Assembly (NCBI RefSeq): GCF_026343945.1
Contig: NZ_JAPKNJ010000003.1
Span: forward strand, 741,968 to 805,967
Reading direction: 5' to 3'
Source: Kaistia algarum
GTDB taxonomy: Bacteria > Pseudomonadota > Alphaproteobacteria > Rhizobiales > Kaistiaceae
Length of the DNA: 64,000 nucleotides
Below are positions 21,332 through 29,849 of the stretch, one piece after another. How positions within the stretch are numbered: position 1 is the first letter of the stretch; each line of letters opens with the position of its first letter. The notes beneath the pieces were generated by a model. The model was given only the letters and a program-made list of their open reading frames with translations. It ran no database searches and was not told the DNA's origin. The translations under genes were made by a program, and so were the position numbers.

Positions 21332-21910
21332 ATGGCGGACAGGAGCATCCTGTGTCTCGACCTGGCGACGGTCGTCGGCGTTGCGGAGGGCCCTGTCGGA
21401 GAGCTTCCGCGCTCGACTGTCTGGCGCCTGGCCGAAGCGCCAGGCACTTCGCATGGCGAGCGCTATGCCGTGCTCTTCCGCCACCTCTGGGAGCGCACCG
21501 AAGCATTCAAGCCGGCTGCCATCTACTATGAGGCGCCGTTGCCGCCGACGCATATGCGCGGCCAGTCCAACATAGACACCGCCTCGTTCCTCATGGGGCT
21601 GCCGGCCATCGTCAAGCTGGTCGGGCAATTGCGGGGGATCTGGCGCGTCGAGCCCTGCAATGTCCAAGATGTGAGGGGTCATTTTATCGGCGGGCGGCAA
21701 TTCCTTTTCCAGGGAAAGCCGGTGGTCGGGCGTCGCAATCTCGATAGCAAGGCCGCGAAGTTCTGCACCGTCGCCCGGGCCCGTGAGCTCGGCGCCTCGC
21801 CGGCCACTCATGATGAGGCCGACGCCATTGCGCTGCACTCCTATGCCTCGGCGCTGATCCGCCCGGAGACGGGCACCGCGTCGACACCGCTGTTCGCAGG
21901 AGCGGCGTGA
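21332..21910 (+). CDS. RuvC-fold Holliday junction resolvase, phage type
   Basis: 192 residues of the RNase H-like/RuvC fold. Metal-binding acids are Asp10 (CLDLATVVGVA), Glu67 (IYYEAPL), Asp161 and Asp164 (HDEADAIAL). It should cut four-way junctions made during phage recombination or before packaging. It lies in the rightward replication operon and its stop overlaps the next start. Confidence 0.85.
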   Translation: MADRSILCLDLATVVGVAEGPVGELPRSTVWRLAEAPGTSHGERYAVLFRHLWERTEAFKPAAIYYEAPLPPTHMRGQSNIDTASFLMGLPAIVKLVGQLRGIWRVEPCNVQDVRGHFIGGRQFLFQGKPVVGRRNLDSKAAKFCTVARARELGASPATHDEADAIALHSYASALIRPETGTASTPLFAGAA

Positions 21911-22110
21911 TGCAGAAGCGCTCGCTCTCCCGCCAGCTTGAATCGACCCGCACCGCGATTCGCATCGTTCACGGCGGCACCACTCCGCGTCCGTCCGAGC
22001 GGGCGATGATCGCCGAGGACCTCGAATGCGTGCTCGGCACGCTGCAATGGCTCCAGGCCAACGAGGAAATGATCCGGAAGATCAAGGCAGAACAAGGAGA
22101 CGCATCATGA
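21910..22110 (+). CDS. Small helical phage protein
   Basis: 66 residues from ATG 21910 (TGATG overlap), GTG 21907 also possible. Helical (RAMIAEDLECVLGTLQWLQANEEMIRKI). Unrecognised. Confidence 0.62.
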   Translation: MQKRSLSRQLESTRTAIRIVHGGTTPRPSERAMIAEDLECVLGTLQWLQANEEMIRKIKAEQGDAS

Positions 22111-22661
22111 GTACGATTACGGACGCCATCGATCTGATCGTTGTCGAACGCGACGCGAAGGCGGCAGAGATCCAGCTGCTGACGTCGCAGGTGTCGGGCC
22201 TCGATACTGCCATCGCGGCGCTCCAGGCCATCTGCCTGCGCGGCGACAAAACCAAGCTGCCCTTCAGGCCCGCTGGTGACCAGCAGGAAGAACGCGCGGG
22301 AGAGCAGGACACGCCTGCAGCGTCGATCGGGCAAGGCGACGCGCCGGCCAGCCCTGTCGAGGGCGCACCGAAGACGATGGCCTCGATCGTCGCGGCGGTC
22401 GACACTCAGCCGGCGGCGGTCGGTGCGGTCTCGGCAGGCGAAGCGCTGGCGACCCTGATCCTCAACGACATGCCGGCGCTGATGACCCGGTTCCGTCACG
22501 GCCCGAATGCCAGGGATCTGATGCTCGAATACGGCGCCGACGGCAATCGTGTCCGCGATGCGTGCCGCCGGCTTCACAACTCGGGTCGCGCTCTGTTTGC
22601 GGTCAATGAAGAGACGGGGACCCTTCACCTCACGCCGCGCCAGCAGAAGAGCGCAGCATGA
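22107..22661 (+). CDS. Hypothetical phage protein with possible DNA-binding C-terminus
   Basis: 184 residues: helical N-terminus (AKAAEIQLLTSQVSGLDTAIAALQAI), disordered Ala/Pro middle, and a C-terminal small domain (GPNARDLMLEYGADGNRVRDACRRLHNSGRALFAVNEETGTLHL) that looks like a winged helix. Unrecognised. It lies directly upstream of the GcrA-like gene with ATGA coupling. Confidence 0.65.
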   Translation: MSTITDAIDLIVVERDAKAAEIQLLTSQVSGLDTAIAALQAICLRGDKTKLPFRPAGDQQEERAGEQDTPAASIGQGDAPASPVEGAPKTMASIVAAVDTQPAAVGAVSAGEALATLILNDMPALMTRFRHGPNARDLMLEYGADGNRVRDACRRLHNSGRALFAVNEETGTLHLTPRQQKSAA

Positions 22662-23593
22662 CCCACTGGACCGATGACCAGATCGCCGATCTGAGGGACT
22701 ATTTCGCCCTCGGCTACAAGCTGGACGAAATTCTAACGGAGACCGATCGCCCTCTCGGCGAGGTCGAAGCAAAGATGCGCGAGCTTGGGATCTGGGCTTC
22801 GGCCACATCTCCAGAGCGCGGATCGGAGAGCCGCGAGGACGGCCCGGAGTTCCGCGCTCCGGCTCCGTCGTCCGAAGCCGACGTTGGCGACGAGAAGCCC
22901 AACGGAACAGCGGCACCGCTTTCGAACCTGCCGGACGCCTTGGCGCACGGCGGAAGGACGGAGGGGGATAGCCGACCAGCGCCGGCATCTTCCTCCGTCG
23001 ATGATCGCCACCACCCAGCACCGCGGGCCGCGCACCCATCGGACGGCAAGCGATGGGATGACCTGTCGCAGGATGGCCGCCTCTATCAGGTCCGCACTCT
23101 GGCCGACGGCCGGGCATCGTTCACAGAGATCGGCCGCATGCTGGGCACCAGCCGGAACGCGATCAGTGGCTTCGTCGACCGAAACCGGGACGAACTCGGC
23201 ATCGCCAAGACGCAGCCGGGGAAGAACGGTGGTGGGCGGCCCAAGTCCAAGGCCGAGCCGAAGCCGAAGGCAATCCCAGCCCCTCGGAAGGCAACGACGA
23301 CGCCGCCGCGCTCGCCCTCCATGGTGACGCCGCTTCCAGCCCCGAAGCTGGTCAAGCTGCCACCGGCGCCGATCGTACCTCCCGATCCTTCGGCAGTGAT
23401 CGCACTCGCCGATGCCGGCGCGCTGCGCTGCCACTTCCCGCTCTGGGCTCACCATGAACCGGCGCCGAACATGGAAGACGGCAAGGCCTGCGGCATGCCG
23501 GTGCGTCCCGGCGCGCCCTACTGCGAGCATCACTTCCGGCTCACCCACCAGCCGCCCGCCGCGCGCCGGCCGTCTGAAGCGGAGGCCGCATGA
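22658..23593 (+). CDS. GcrA-like cell-cycle transcription regulator, phage encoded
   Basis: 311 residues. The C-terminus matches GcrA (LRCHFPLWAHHEPAP ... KACGMPVRPGAPYCEHHFRLTHQPP). Two helix-turn-helix segments are visible: residues 1-45 (HWTDDQIADLRDYFALGYKL) and about 145-175 (FTEIGRMLGTSRNAISGFVDRN), the second like GcrA's DNA-binding helix. A Pro/Lys-rich linker separates them from the C-terminal domain. In alphaproteobacteria GcrA binds sigma70 and activates promoters carrying CcrM-methylated GANTC. A phage copy may redirect that circuit; this is inference. At 311 residues it is much longer than host GcrA (about 170). Confidence 0.8.
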   Translation: MTHWTDDQIADLRDYFALGYKLDEILTETDRPLGEVEAKMRELGIWASATSPERGSESREDGPEFRAPAPSSEADVGDEKPNGTAAPLSNLPDALAHGGRTEGDSRPAPASSSVDDRHHPAPRAAHPSDGKRWDDLSQDGRLYQVRTLADGRASFTEIGRMLGTSRNAISGFVDRNRDELGIAKTQPGKNGGGRPKSKAEPKPKAIPAPRKATTTPPRSPSMVTPLPAPKLVKLPPAPIVPPDPSAVIALADAGALRCHFPLWAHHEPAPNMEDGKACGMPVRPGAPYCEHHFRLTHQPPAARRPSEAEAA

Positions 23594-23883
23594 TGTCGGA
23601 CATGCCGATCCCGCTTCCTGCCGCCAGCTTTGGTGAGCTTGCGGTCGACCTGTTTTTCGAAGCCCGCGAAAGGGCCGGCATTGTGCATCAGCTTGAGGTC
23701 TACGCCGCAAGGTGGCCGAGCTTCACCGTCAACCATACCCTCGCCGAGGCCAAAGCCGCCGCCGATCGAACCGCGCAGTTCTACCACTTCGTCAAAGCCA
23801 TGATCCCTTACGAGGCGGAGATCCGGGCCATGGTTGCGGCGATGCCGGTGTCGCCCGCTCTTTCGAAGGAGAAGGCGGCATGA
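23590..23883 (+). CDS. Small helical phage protein
   Basis: 97 residues, helical (LAVDLFFEARERAGIVHQLEVYAARWPSFTVNHTLAEAKAAADRT). Unrecognised. It is coupled to both neighbours by ATGA and lies just upstream of the helicase-methyltransferase. Confidence 0.68.
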   Translation: MMSDMPIPLPAASFGELAVDLFFEARERAGIVHQLEVYAARWPSFTVNHTLAEAKAAADRTAQFYHFVKAMIPYEAEIRAMVAAMPVSPALSKEKAA

Positions 23884-26405
23884 CGATCGACGCCTATCGG
23901 CAGTTTCTCGCTGAGAAGGTGCCCCTGGCACCGTCTGATGGCATCGTCGTGTCGCTCGACGAAGTGACGGCAGAGCCGATCCTGAAGCCCCATGTTCGCG
24001 CGATCGTTCCATGGGCGCTTCGTGGCGGCCGTCGCGCGCTCTTCCTGAATTTCGGCTTGCACAAGACGCGCCTGCAGCTCGAACTCATGCGCCTTGTTCT
24101 GGCGAAGGTCGGCGGCCCCGTCCTGATCGTGATGCCGCTTGGTGTCCGCCAGGAGTTTCGCCGCGATGCCGTGGCGATCGGCGTTGCCATCAAGTTCATT
24201 CGGTCGGCGGGCGAGATCGACGCCGCCGCAATCAACATCACGAACTACGAGACGATCCGCGACGGCAAGCTTGATCCGAATCTGTTCATAGCCGTCTCGC
24301 TGGATGAAGCCGCGGTGCTGCGCTCCTACGGCTCCAAAACGTTCCAGGAGTTCCTTCCGCTCTTCGAACGGGTCCGGTTCAAATTCGTGGCGACGGCGAC
24401 GCCCTCGCCGAACCGGACCAAGGAACTGATCCACTATGCCGGTTTCCTCGGAGTCATGGATACCGGCCAGGCCCTGACGCGGTTCTTCCAGCGCGATTCG
24501 GAGAGCGCCGGCAATCTGACGCTCTATCCCCACAAGGAAGAGGAATTCTGGCTCTGGGTGCATTCCTGGGCGATCTTCGTCCAGGCGCCATCCGATCTCG
24601 GTTTTTCGGACGATGGCTATGTCCTGCCGCCGGTGACCGTGAACTGGCACGAGGTCCCGGTCGACCATGCCACAGCGGCCCCGGATCGTGACGGGCAAGG
24701 GGCGCTGTTCCGCAATGCCGCCCTAGGCCTCTCCGAAGCCGCTGGCGCCAAGCGTGACAGCCTGCCGGCGAGGATCGAGAAGCTGACAGAGATCATCGCC
24801 GAGGATCCGGAAAGCCACATGTTGATCTGGCACGACCTCGAGGCGGAGCGCCGCGCGATCGAGGCAGCCGTGCCGGACGCCCTGTCTATTCACGGCTCGA
24901 TGGATCTCGATATCCGCGAAGCGCGTGTGGTCGAATTCTCCGACGGCAAGTTCCGCCATTTCGCGACCAAGCCCATCCTCTCCGGCGCTGGCTGCAATTT
25001 CCAGCGCCACTGCCACCGGGCCGTCTTTCTTGGCATCGGCTTCAAGTTCCACGACTTCATTCAGGCCTTTCACCGCATCGTCCGCTTCGGCCAAGCCGAG
25101 GCGTGCACTCTCGACCTCATTTATTCCGAAGACGAACGAGAGATCCGGCGAGAGCTGGAACGTAAATGGGCTGAGCACGATCGCATGATGGCCAAGATGA
25201 GCGAGATCATCCGCGCTTACGGCCTCGACCAGTTGCCGATCGACGACGTTCTGTCACGCTCGGTCGGTGTTGCGAGGCGCGAAATCATTGGCGAGCGCTT
25301 CCGCATCGCTCACAATGATTGTGTCGATGAGGCGCGCCGGACGCCGGACAACAGCGTCCACCAGATCATCTCGTCGATCCCGTTTTCGAACCACTACGAA
25401 TACACGGCCAGCTATAACGATTTTGGCCATACCGACGACAATGATCATTTCTGGCGTCAAATGGATTTTCTGACGCCGGAACTTCACCGGATCCTTCAGC
25501 CCGGACGGCTGGCCTGCATCCACGTCAAGGACAGGATTCTGTTCGGCAACGTCACCGGCGAGGGTGTCCCGACCGTCTCGCCGTTCCACGCCGAGGCGAT
25601 CTTTCACTACCGCCAGCACGGCTTCCAGTATTTCGGGATGATCACGATCGTCACAGACGTCGTCAGGGAGAACAACCAAACCTATCGGCTCGGATATACC
25701 GAGATGATGAAGGACGGGACCAAGATGGGCGTTGGCTGCCCCGAATATGTCCTGCTTTTCCGCAAGCGACAGTCGGATCGGTCGAAGGGTTACGCCGATC
25801 TGCCGGTCAGGAAAACCCCGGAAGACTACAGCCTGGCGCGCTGGCAGATCGACGCGCATGCGTTCTGGCGGTCTTCGGGCGATCGGCTGTTGACCGTCGA
25901 TGAACTCGCCGCGCTTGGGCCGGCGAAACTCGCCAAGTTCTTCACCGACATGTCATTGGCCGAACCTTATGACCACGAGCGTCATGTCGCTCTGGGCGAG
26001 GCGATAGAGGCCCGCCGGCCGGGCGCTCTGCCGCGGACCTTCATGGCGCTGGCGCCGGGCTCGCACGATCCCGCCGTATGGCACGACATCGTTCGGATGC
26101 GGACGCTGAACGGCAACCAGTCCAGCCGCAACGTCGAGAAGCACGTCTGCCCGTTGCAGTTCGACATCGTCGACCGGCTCATCGATCGCTATTCCAACCC
26201 GGACGAGATCGTCTACGACCCCTTCGGCGGCCTCATGACGGTGCCCTATCGCGCGATCTTGAAGGGGCGCCGGGGCGCGGCGTCCGAGCTCCACACCGAC
26301 TATTTCCGGGACGGTCTCCACTATTGCCGGGAGGCAGAGGCCAAGCGGGCCGTTCCCGGTCTTTTCGACACCATAGGCGACGATATGACGGAGGCGGCGG
26401 AGTAA
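23880..26405 (+). CDS. SNF2-like helicase fused to a beta-class DNA methyltransferase
   Basis: 841 residues. The N-terminal half is a superfamily-2 helicase-like domain: degenerate motif I (NFGLHKTRLQ, about 57-66), motif II LDEAA (near 143) and motif VI QAFHRIVRFGQ (near 395-405). The C-terminal half is an amino-methyltransferase in beta-class order: motif IV-like SSIPFS (near 498; SIPF in place of the usual S/D/N-PP-Y/F/W), then motif I DPFGG (near 780). It should bind S-adenosylmethionine and methylate adenine N6 or cytosine N4. SIPF-type proteins recur in phages and integrated elements. It sits two genes after the GcrA-like regulator. Confidence 0.88.
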   Translation: MTIDAYRQFLAEKVPLAPSDGIVVSLDEVTAEPILKPHVRAIVPWALRGGRRALFLNFGLHKTRLQLELMRLVLAKVGGPVLIVMPLGVRQEFRRDAVAIGVAIKFIRSAGEIDAAAINITNYETIRDGKLDPNLFIAVSLDEAAVLRSYGSKTFQEFLPLFERVRFKFVATATPSPNRTKELIHYAGFLGVMDTGQALTRFFQRDSESAGNLTLYPHKEEEFWLWVHSWAIFVQAPSDLGFSDDGYVLPPVTVNWHEVPVDHATAAPDRDGQGALFRNAALGLSEAAGAKRDSLPARIEKLTEIIAEDPESHMLIWHDLEAERRAIEAAVPDALSIHGSMDLDIREARVVEFSDGKFRHFATKPILSGAGCNFQRHCHRAVFLGIGFKFHDFIQAFHRIVRFGQAEACTLDLIYSEDEREIRRELERKWAEHDRMMAKMSEIIRAYGLDQLPIDDVLSRSVGVARREIIGERFRIAHNDCVDEARRTPDNSVHQIISSIPFSNHYEYTASYNDFGHTDDNDHFWRQMDFLTPELHRILQPGRLACIHVKDRILFGNVTGEGVPTVSPFHAEAIFHYRQHGFQYFGMITIVTDVVRENNQTYRLGYTEMMKDGTKMGVGCPEYVLLFRKRQSDRSKGYADLPVRKTPEDYSLARWQIDAHAFWRSSGDRLLTVDELAALGPAKLAKFFTDMSLAEPYDHERHVALGEAIEARRPGALPRTFMALAPGSHDPAVWHDIVRMRTLNGNQSSRNVEKHVCPLQFDIVDRLIDRYSNPDEIVYDPFGGLMTVPYRAILKGRRGAASELHTDYFRDGLHYCREAEAKRAVPGLFDTIGDDMTEAAE

Positions 26406-26935
26406 TGCACTGCGAAGGCGAATTCGATCGCACCCATATCCCGCGCGCCGCGAAGTTCTTGTCGTGCCGTCGTGCCCTGGCGGTGCTCCTGAAGCACCAC
26501 GGCTATATCCAGCCTGAAGCGGGGGCCTCGCCGCAGGCCATCATGATCCGGAACAGGATCGCGGATGCCGTCCGCCGCGTCGGGTCATCGGACGATGAGG
26601 TCCGTCATCAGCAGCGTCTCGCCGCGCGCCGAGATCGGGATCGGCTCCGTCGCGCCCGCCAGCGGATCGAGAAGGGGGCGCCGGCAACAATCGAGGATAT
26701 GATCGCCACCGTTACCTCCGCCCATGGCATCGCCATCGACGATGTCATGCGGCGCCATACCTTCGCCGACAGAGATTCGCCTCAGGCCCGTGCCCTTGCC
26801 GAGATCTGTTACCGCGCCAAGGCCGCCGGTTATGCCCTGCCGGCGATCGGGAAGGCACTCGGCGGCCGGCATCACACTACGATCATCTACCAGGCATCCA
26901 GGCATTGCGCGTGTGGCGGGAGCATTCCGAATTGA
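26405..26935 (+). CDS. DnaA domain-IV-like DNA-binding protein (no ATPase)
   Basis: 176 residues. The C-terminal 80 match DnaA domain IV: IEDMIATVTSAHGIAIDDVMRRHTFADRDSPQARALAEICYRAK, then the signature GGRHHTTI (163-170) that reads DnaA boxes. The N-terminal 90 are basic and helical with no Walker motifs, so the DnaA ATPase is absent. It precedes dnaB directly, so it probably marks the phage origin or recruits helicase. The start overlaps the previous stop as TAATG. Confidence 0.85.
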   Translation: MHCEGEFDRTHIPRAAKFLSCRRALAVLLKHHGYIQPEAGASPQAIMIRNRIADAVRRVGSSDDEVRHQQRLAARRDRDRLRRARQRIEKGAPATIEDMIATVTSAHGIAIDDVMRRHTFADRDSPQARALAEICYRAKAAGYALPAIGKALGGRHHTTIIYQASRHCACGGSIPN

Positions 26936-28359
26936 ATGCCCATGCCCTCCCGGAACCGCGGCCGCTGCCGCAGAACATCGAAGCCGAGCAAGCCCTGCTC
27001 GGTGCCATCCTGGTCAACAACAAGGCGTTTGATCGTGTCGCCGGGTTTCTTGAGGCGGATCACTTCATCGAGCCCCTGCATGGTCAGATCTACGACGTTG
27101 CGGCGAAGCTGATCCGCTCGGAGCGGATAGCGAACCCGGTGACGATGCGTCACTTCATGCCGCCAGACCTCGCCGTCGGCGAACTGAATGCGGCGCAATA
27201 TCTGGCCCGGCTCGCGGCTGAGGCCACGACGGTCATCAACGCCGAGGATTTCGGTCGCGCCATTTATGATCTCGCCGTGAGGCGGTCGCTGATCAAGATC
27301 GGCGACGATGTCGTCAATATCGCCTATGACGCGCCGGCTGACCTCAACCCGGCCGAACAGATAGCGCGCGCCACGGGGCGCCTTGAGGCGCTGTCCGGTG
27401 TCGCCGAGAACGTCGACCCCGCGGCGGTGTCGATCACCCTCAAGGATGCTGTCGTCAAGGCGCTACAGCATGCCTCCGCGGCAGCGGCAAATGGAAACAG
27501 CGCCGCCGGCATCACGACCGGACTGGTCGATCTCGATCGCATGACTGGCGGCTTTGCGCCGGGAGATCTCATCCTGGTCGGGGGTCGGCCTTCGATGGGC
27601 AAGAGCGCGCTTGCTGGTTGCCTGGCACGGGCCGCGGCACGATCAGGCATCGGCGCCGGCATCGCATCGTTGGAAATGAGCGACGTCAGCCTGACGACGC
27701 GCATGTTGACCGACGAGGCCTTTGATCACGTCGGCTCCATCGCCTATGAACAGGTGGCGAAGGGCCATTATGGCTCGCACCTCGGCGCGATCGAGACTGC
27801 ATCATTCGAGCTTGCGAAGCTTCCGGTCCTGATCCACGACCGCGGCGGACTGTCGATTACCGGCATCACGACGCTGGCGCGATCCTGGGAGCGAGCATTC
27901 AAGCGCGACGGCTGCAATCTCGGCATCCTCATCGTCGACTATCTCCAACTGGTGCGTCCAGCGGATCGCTATCGCGGCGACCGCAACAATGAGGTCAGCG
28001 AGGTTTCGGCCGGGCTCAAGGGGCTTGCCAAGTCCCTCGGCATCGCCGTCGTAGCGCTGTCGCAGCTGTCCCGGAACTGCGAGACCCGCGAAGACAAGAG
28101 GCCGATGTTGTCGGACCTCCGCGATTCCGGATCGCTGGAACAGGATGCCGACAAGGTCATCTTTCTCTATCGCGACCACTACTACCTCAAGAAGCAGAAG
28201 GCCGACACCATCGAGGATCAGGCCATGCTCGAGCACACCGAGAACCAGCTTGAGGCCATCGTCGCCAAGAACCGGATGGGGCCGACAGGCACGGTGAAGC
28301 TCTTCATCGACCTTCCCGCGTCTGCGATCCGAAATCTCAAGATCGAAAGCATGTTCTGA
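26932..28359 (+). CDS. dnaB: Replicative DNA helicase DnaB
   Basis: 475 residues from TTG 26932, which overlaps the upstream stop and has GGGAG nearby; GTG 26911 is an alternative. The N-terminal domain (LPQNIEAEQALLGAILVNN) and RecA-like domain are standard: Walker A GGRPSMGKSA, Walker B ILIVDYLQLV, SQLSRNCETREDKRPMLSDLRDSGSLEQDAD (the canonical block), and the arginine region KNRMGPTG. It unwinds DNA at the phage fork. Confidence 0.95.
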   Translation: MNAHALPEPRPLPQNIEAEQALLGAILVNNKAFDRVAGFLEADHFIEPLHGQIYDVAAKLIRSERIANPVTMRHFMPPDLAVGELNAAQYLARLAAEATTVINAEDFGRAIYDLAVRRSLIKIGDDVVNIAYDAPADLNPAEQIARATGRLEALSGVAENVDPAAVSITLKDAVVKALQHASAAAANGNSAAGITTGLVDLDRMTGGFAPGDLILVGGRPSMGKSALAGCLARAAARSGIGAGIASLEMSDVSLTTRMLTDEAFDHVGSIAYEQVAKGHYGSHLGAIETASFELAKLPVLIHDRGGLSITGITTLARSWERAFKRDGCNLGILIVDYLQLVRPADRYRGDRNNEVSEVSAGLKGLAKSLGIAVVALSQLSRNCETREDKRPMLSDLRDSGSLEQDADKVIFLYRDHYYLKKQKADTIEDQAMLEHTENQLEAIVAKNRMGPTGTVKLFIDLPASAIRNLKIESMF

Positions 28360-28532
28360 TGAAGCGCTCCGGTCTGCCCGCGCCATTGGTCCCGCCGGAA
28401 GTCGATCTTCGCGACACGCCCCCGCCGCGCGATCTCTTCATTAGCATGGCAATGCAACAGTTCGGTCTAAGTCGCGAGGCGGCAACGGCGCTGGTCGATG
28501 ATGCTCTTCAGGGGGTCAACAATGTCCATTGA
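28359..28532 (+). CDS. 57-residue hypothetical protein
   Basis: A Pro-rich start then a helical half (DLFISMAMQQFGLSREAATALVDDALQGVNNV). It starts on the last base of the dnaB stop (TGATG) and its end overlaps the next gene by 11 bases. Unrecognised; such small helical proteins beside dnaB can be loaders or regulators, which is speculation. Confidence 0.55.
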   Translation: MKRSGLPAPLVPPEVDLRDTPPPRDLFISMAMQQFGLSREAATALVDDALQGVNNVH

Positions 28533-29544
28533 AGGTCTTCCGGCACCGCTAACACCATCGGATTGCGATCTCCGCGGAATGCCGTACATGCCGGTCGATA
28601 TCGTCCGTCTCTTTGACAGCGATCTATACGCACTGGCGACAGGAGATGAGTTTAAGGCCGCATTCTCACTTTGGGGACGTAGCTTTCTGCAAGTCCCCGC
28701 GGCAAGCATTCCCGACGATGACCGAATTCTCGCCCATCTCAGCGGCGCAGGGACCCGATGGAAAAAGGTTCGCGACATGGTTTTGCGGGGCTGGATTAAA
28801 TGCAGCGACGGCAGGCTCTACCATCCGGTTGTCGCGGAAAAGGCTTTGGATGCGTGGGATGCAAGGAGTTCGCAGAGAGCCAGAACTGAGGCCGCTCGCG
28901 CCGCGCGCGCGGCTCAGAGACAGACCGGCGCCGCCCAACGTAACAATGTAAGCGACAGAGGCCAGACAGACGATGTGACAACGTCTGTGACAGAGCTTGT
29001 AACAGGATCCAAGGGAGAGGGAGAGTTAAGTAAAGAAGAAGAAACCTCACTTCGTTCGGTTGGCGCGCCGCAGTCGCGCTCCGACCAGAAAACGCCCGAA
29101 AAGCCGAAATCGAAGACCGGAACCCGGATTGCACCCGATTGGTCGGCCAACACGGATGATCGCGAATTTGCGCGAACTCTCGGCTTTGGCGATGTCGGGA
29201 TCGACCGGGAATGCGGCAGATTCCGCGACTATTGGATCGCCAAACCGGGACGGGACGGCGTCAAGCTCGATTGGTCCGCCACCTTCCGGAACTGGTTTCG
29301 TCGAGCCGCGGAGCAGGCTGGGATTGCGCCAATTGCCGAGGTTATCCAACTCCCGACGCAAGAAGATCGAACCCGTTGGCAGGCGCGCATCTCATGGGCC
29401 CGTCGACACAAATCCTGGTCGAGAGCTTGGGGGCCATTGCCGTCGCAGCCAGGGTGCCGAGCGCCGCCTGACCTGCTGAAGCCTGACGATGGAGCAGGCT
29501 GGGCTGAAGCCGATGAAGCCGAAATGCGAAGGGAAGCGCAGTGA
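28522..29544 (+). CDS. DUF1376/YdaU-like replication protein
   Basis: 340 residues. The N-terminal winged-helix domain (MPYMPVDIVRLFDSDLYALATGDEFKAAFSLWGRSFLQVPAASIPDD ... GWIKCSDGRLYHPVVAEKALDAW) is DUF1376, found at the N-terminus of phage replication initiators. A low-complexity charged linker follows, less GC-rich than the flanks, then a C-terminal domain (FARTLGFGDVGIDRECGRFRDYWIAKPGRDGVKLDWSATFRNWFRRA) typical of phage O-like proteins. ATG 28522 has GGGGG 8 bases upstream. Confidence 0.85.
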   Translation: MSIEGLPAPLTPSDCDLRGMPYMPVDIVRLFDSDLYALATGDEFKAAFSLWGRSFLQVPAASIPDDDRILAHLSGAGTRWKKVRDMVLRGWIKCSDGRLYHPVVAEKALDAWDARSSQRARTEAARAARAAQRQTGAAQRNNVSDRGQTDDVTTSVTELVTGSKGEGELSKEEETSLRSVGAPQSRSDQKTPEKPKSKTGTRIAPDWSANTDDREFARTLGFGDVGIDRECGRFRDYWIAKPGRDGVKLDWSATFRNWFRRAAEQAGIAPIAEVIQLPTQEDRTRWQARISWARRHKSWSRAWGPLPSQPGCRAPPDLLKPDDGAGWAEADEAEMRREAQ

Positions 29545-29849
29545 TGGAATCGGAAGACCAAGCGATCGATCGGATCCTGTGGCAGGGCAGGCAATGGCGC
29601 GTCGTCGACGGCTTCCTGCTCGCCGATACCGAAAGCGGCGTTTACGACGTTCCGTGGGCTCGCCTTGGGCCTGCGATGCCGGGGATTCACTCGACCATCC
29701 ACGCCGATTTGATCGGAAAGAGGTGGGTCGATTTCGACGATTTCTGTGCCGCCTACCGTCATGCCGTCGTCTTCGCCGGGACCGAATCCCACGACATTGA
29801 CGCGATGGAAGCCGGTGCACGGCAGATCAAATCGGGTGAGCGGATATGA
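29544..29849 (+). CDS. Hypothetical phage protein
   Basis: 101 residues from ATG 29544 (GTG 29541 possible). Acidic, with ILWQGRQWRVVDGFLLADTESGVYDVPW. Unrecognised. It is ATGA-coupled to the NusG paralogue. Confidence 0.62.
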   Translation: MESEDQAIDRILWQGRQWRVVDGFLLADTESGVYDVPWARLGPAMPGIHSTIHADLIGKRWVDFDDFCAAYRHAVVFAGTESHDIDAMEAGARQIKSGERI

